Positions 5,144-5,961 of a stretch of DNA of 5,961 nt are shown here, piece by piece; positions within the stretch are counted from its first letter, which is position 1; every line of letters begins with the position of its first letter. The translations under genes and the position numbers were made by a program. The notes under the pieces are model-generated. The model was not told where the DNA came from. It worked only from the letters and a program-made list of their open reading frames with translations, and did not search any database. Source of the DNA: Halomonas sp. (lineage in GTDB: Bacteria; Pseudomonadota; Gammaproteobacteria; Pseudomonadales; Halomonadaceae); the NCBI GenBank assembly GCA_003560175.1, contig PWIZ01000248.1, positions 1 to 5,961 on the forward strand, given 5' to 3'.

Positions 5144-5961
5144 GGTTGCCACCCTTCTGCTTGTGGTCGCCACCCTCCTCATCCGCCGGTGAGTCGTCGG
5201 CGGGATCGTGGTGCTTGTCGCCGTTCTTGTCATCGCCTCCGCGGGCGGCCTTCACCGCCTCGCGGAAGGCCACCAGGCGCGCCTGCACCCGGCCGTTGAC
5301 GCTCTCGGCGGGGAACTGGCCGGAGTCGTCGGCCTCGCCCAGCGCCTCCCCGGCCAGCAGGGCCAGCGCCTCGTCCACCTGGCGCACCGCGAAGATCCGG
5401 AAGCGGCCCTCGGCCATGGCCTCGCGCACCGCCGCCTTGAGCATCAGATGCTCCACGTTGCTGGCCGGCAGGATCACCGCCTGGCCGGTGAGCTCGCCGC
5501 GGGCGCTGCACACATCGAAGAAGCCCTCGACCTTCTCGTTGACCCCGCCCACCGCCTGCACCTCGCCGTGCTGGTTGATGGAGCCGGTCACCGCGACGCT
5601 CTGATCGAGCGCGACCCGGCCGATGGCCGAGACCAGCGCGCACACCTCCGCTAGCGAGGCGCTGTCCCCCTCGATGCCGCCATAGGACTGCTCGAAGGCC
5701 AGGCTCGCCGAGAGCGACAGCGGCTGGTCCGGGGCGTAGCGGCCGGCTAGGAAGCGCGACAGGATCATCACCGCCTTGGTGTGGAGGCGCCCGCCCAGGC
5801 GCGCCTCGCGCTCGATATCCACTACCTGGCCGGCGCCGGGCCTGGCCGTGGCGGTAATACGGGTCGGCTGGCCGAAGGCGAAATCCCCCAGGGCCAGCAC
5901 CGATAGCCCGTTCACCTGCCCCACCGCACGGCCGTCGGTGGCGATCATCACCGTGCCGCGG
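5136..5961 (-). CDS. Lon-type Ser/Lys protease, C-terminal part (5' end outside window)
   Basis: The frame is open to the right edge (first whole codon at 5958-5960) and ends at TGA 5136-5138, giving 274 residues of a longer protein. It opens with RGTVMIATDG and then VGQVNGLSVL, the entry to the Lon proteolytic domain in AAA-Lon proteins of the AsrA/YcbZ type, which usually run to about 800 residues. The Ser-Lys dyad is visible: Ser in GGIEGDSAS (codon 5661-5663) and Lys in GGVNEKVEGF (codon 5532-5534). INQHGEVQAVGG is the family's conserved turn before the Lys. The domain ends near ALALLAGEA (about codon 5333), and a linker leads to a final ~35 residues rich in Asp, His, Lys and Gly. The ATPase part should lie upstream, outside the window. 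The 8-nt overlap with the universal-stress gene points to one transcript. The product is probably a cytoplasmic ATP-dependent protease in stress proteolysis; its substrates are unknown. Confidence 0.9.
   Translation of the reverse strand, partial: RGTVMIATDGRAVGQVNGLSVLALGDFAFGQPTRITATARPGAGQVVDIEREARLGGRLHTKAVMILSRFLAGRYAPDQPLSLSASLAFEQSYGGIEGDSASLAEVCALVSAIGRVALDQSVAVTGSINQHGEVQAVGGVNEKVEGFFDVCSARGELTGQAVILPASNVEHLMLKAAVREAMAEGRFRIFAVRQVDEALALLAGEALGEADDSGQFPAESVNGRVQARLVAFREAVKAARGGDDKNGDKHHDPADDSPADEEGGDHKQKGGNHE

Noticed and set aside
5144..5233. A 30-residue N-terminal extension of the Usp protein starting at 5233
   Set aside because: The extension is a Thr/Arg-rich out-of-frame reading of the protease tail. 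The Usp fold starts just after the ATG at 5143, which forms the typical overlap.
4565..5299. Plus-strand open frame of 244 codons opposite the Usp gene
   Set aside because: It is a shadow with Gln/His/Arg-rich composition. The minus strand has the Usp motifs and the coupled start.

Overview
The window is high-GC DNA (every gene is dominated by G/C-ending codons) that most likely comes from a gammaproteobacterium. A Halomonas/Pseudomonas-type genome fits best: it has MiaE, a DUF1289 protein, a Lon-like AAA protease of the AsrA/YcbZ type, and GTGG-headed REP-like palindromes. This placement is inference from gene content and style, not from a marker gene.

All five protein genes are on the minus strand, so the window reads right to left. 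From the right edge: (1) the C-terminal part of a Lon-type serine protease (5136-5961, 5' end outside the window), joined by an 8-nt ATGAGTGA stop/start overlap to (2) a universal-stress-family protein (4388-5143). Next comes a gap of about 424 bp (3964-4387). Its right two thirds is a cluster of REP-like hairpin units in both orientations. Its left third is an AT-richer leader with a short 14-15 nt tandem repeat that reaches the next start codon. Then follows an apparent three-gene operon: (3) a DUF1289 Cys-cluster protein (3487-3963, GTG start), overlapping by 10 nt (4) miaE, the tRNA ms2i6A37 hydroxylase (2852-3496), and after only 31 bp (5) a very large regulator (1-2820, 3' end outside the window).

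The regulator is the most unusual item. Its 940 visible residues read as a SARP/OmpR-like winged helix, a bacterial transcriptional-activator (BTAD) helical domain, a class III nucleotidyl-cyclase-like fold in which both metal-binding Asp positions appear replaced, and a STAND/AAA_16 ATPase with intact Walker A and B. A helical C-terminal part continues past the window edge. Because its reading frame runs off the left edge, a search that demands a stop codon would miss it, and the long plus-strand frames lying opposite it are only shadows.

Functionally, the right pair looks like a proteostasis/stress unit. The left trio couples a tRNA modification enzyme and a small Cys-rich protein to an ATP-dependent signal-integrating transcription factor whose targets cannot be read from this sequence. 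No tRNA, rRNA, CRISPR array, insertion sequence or transposase was seen.
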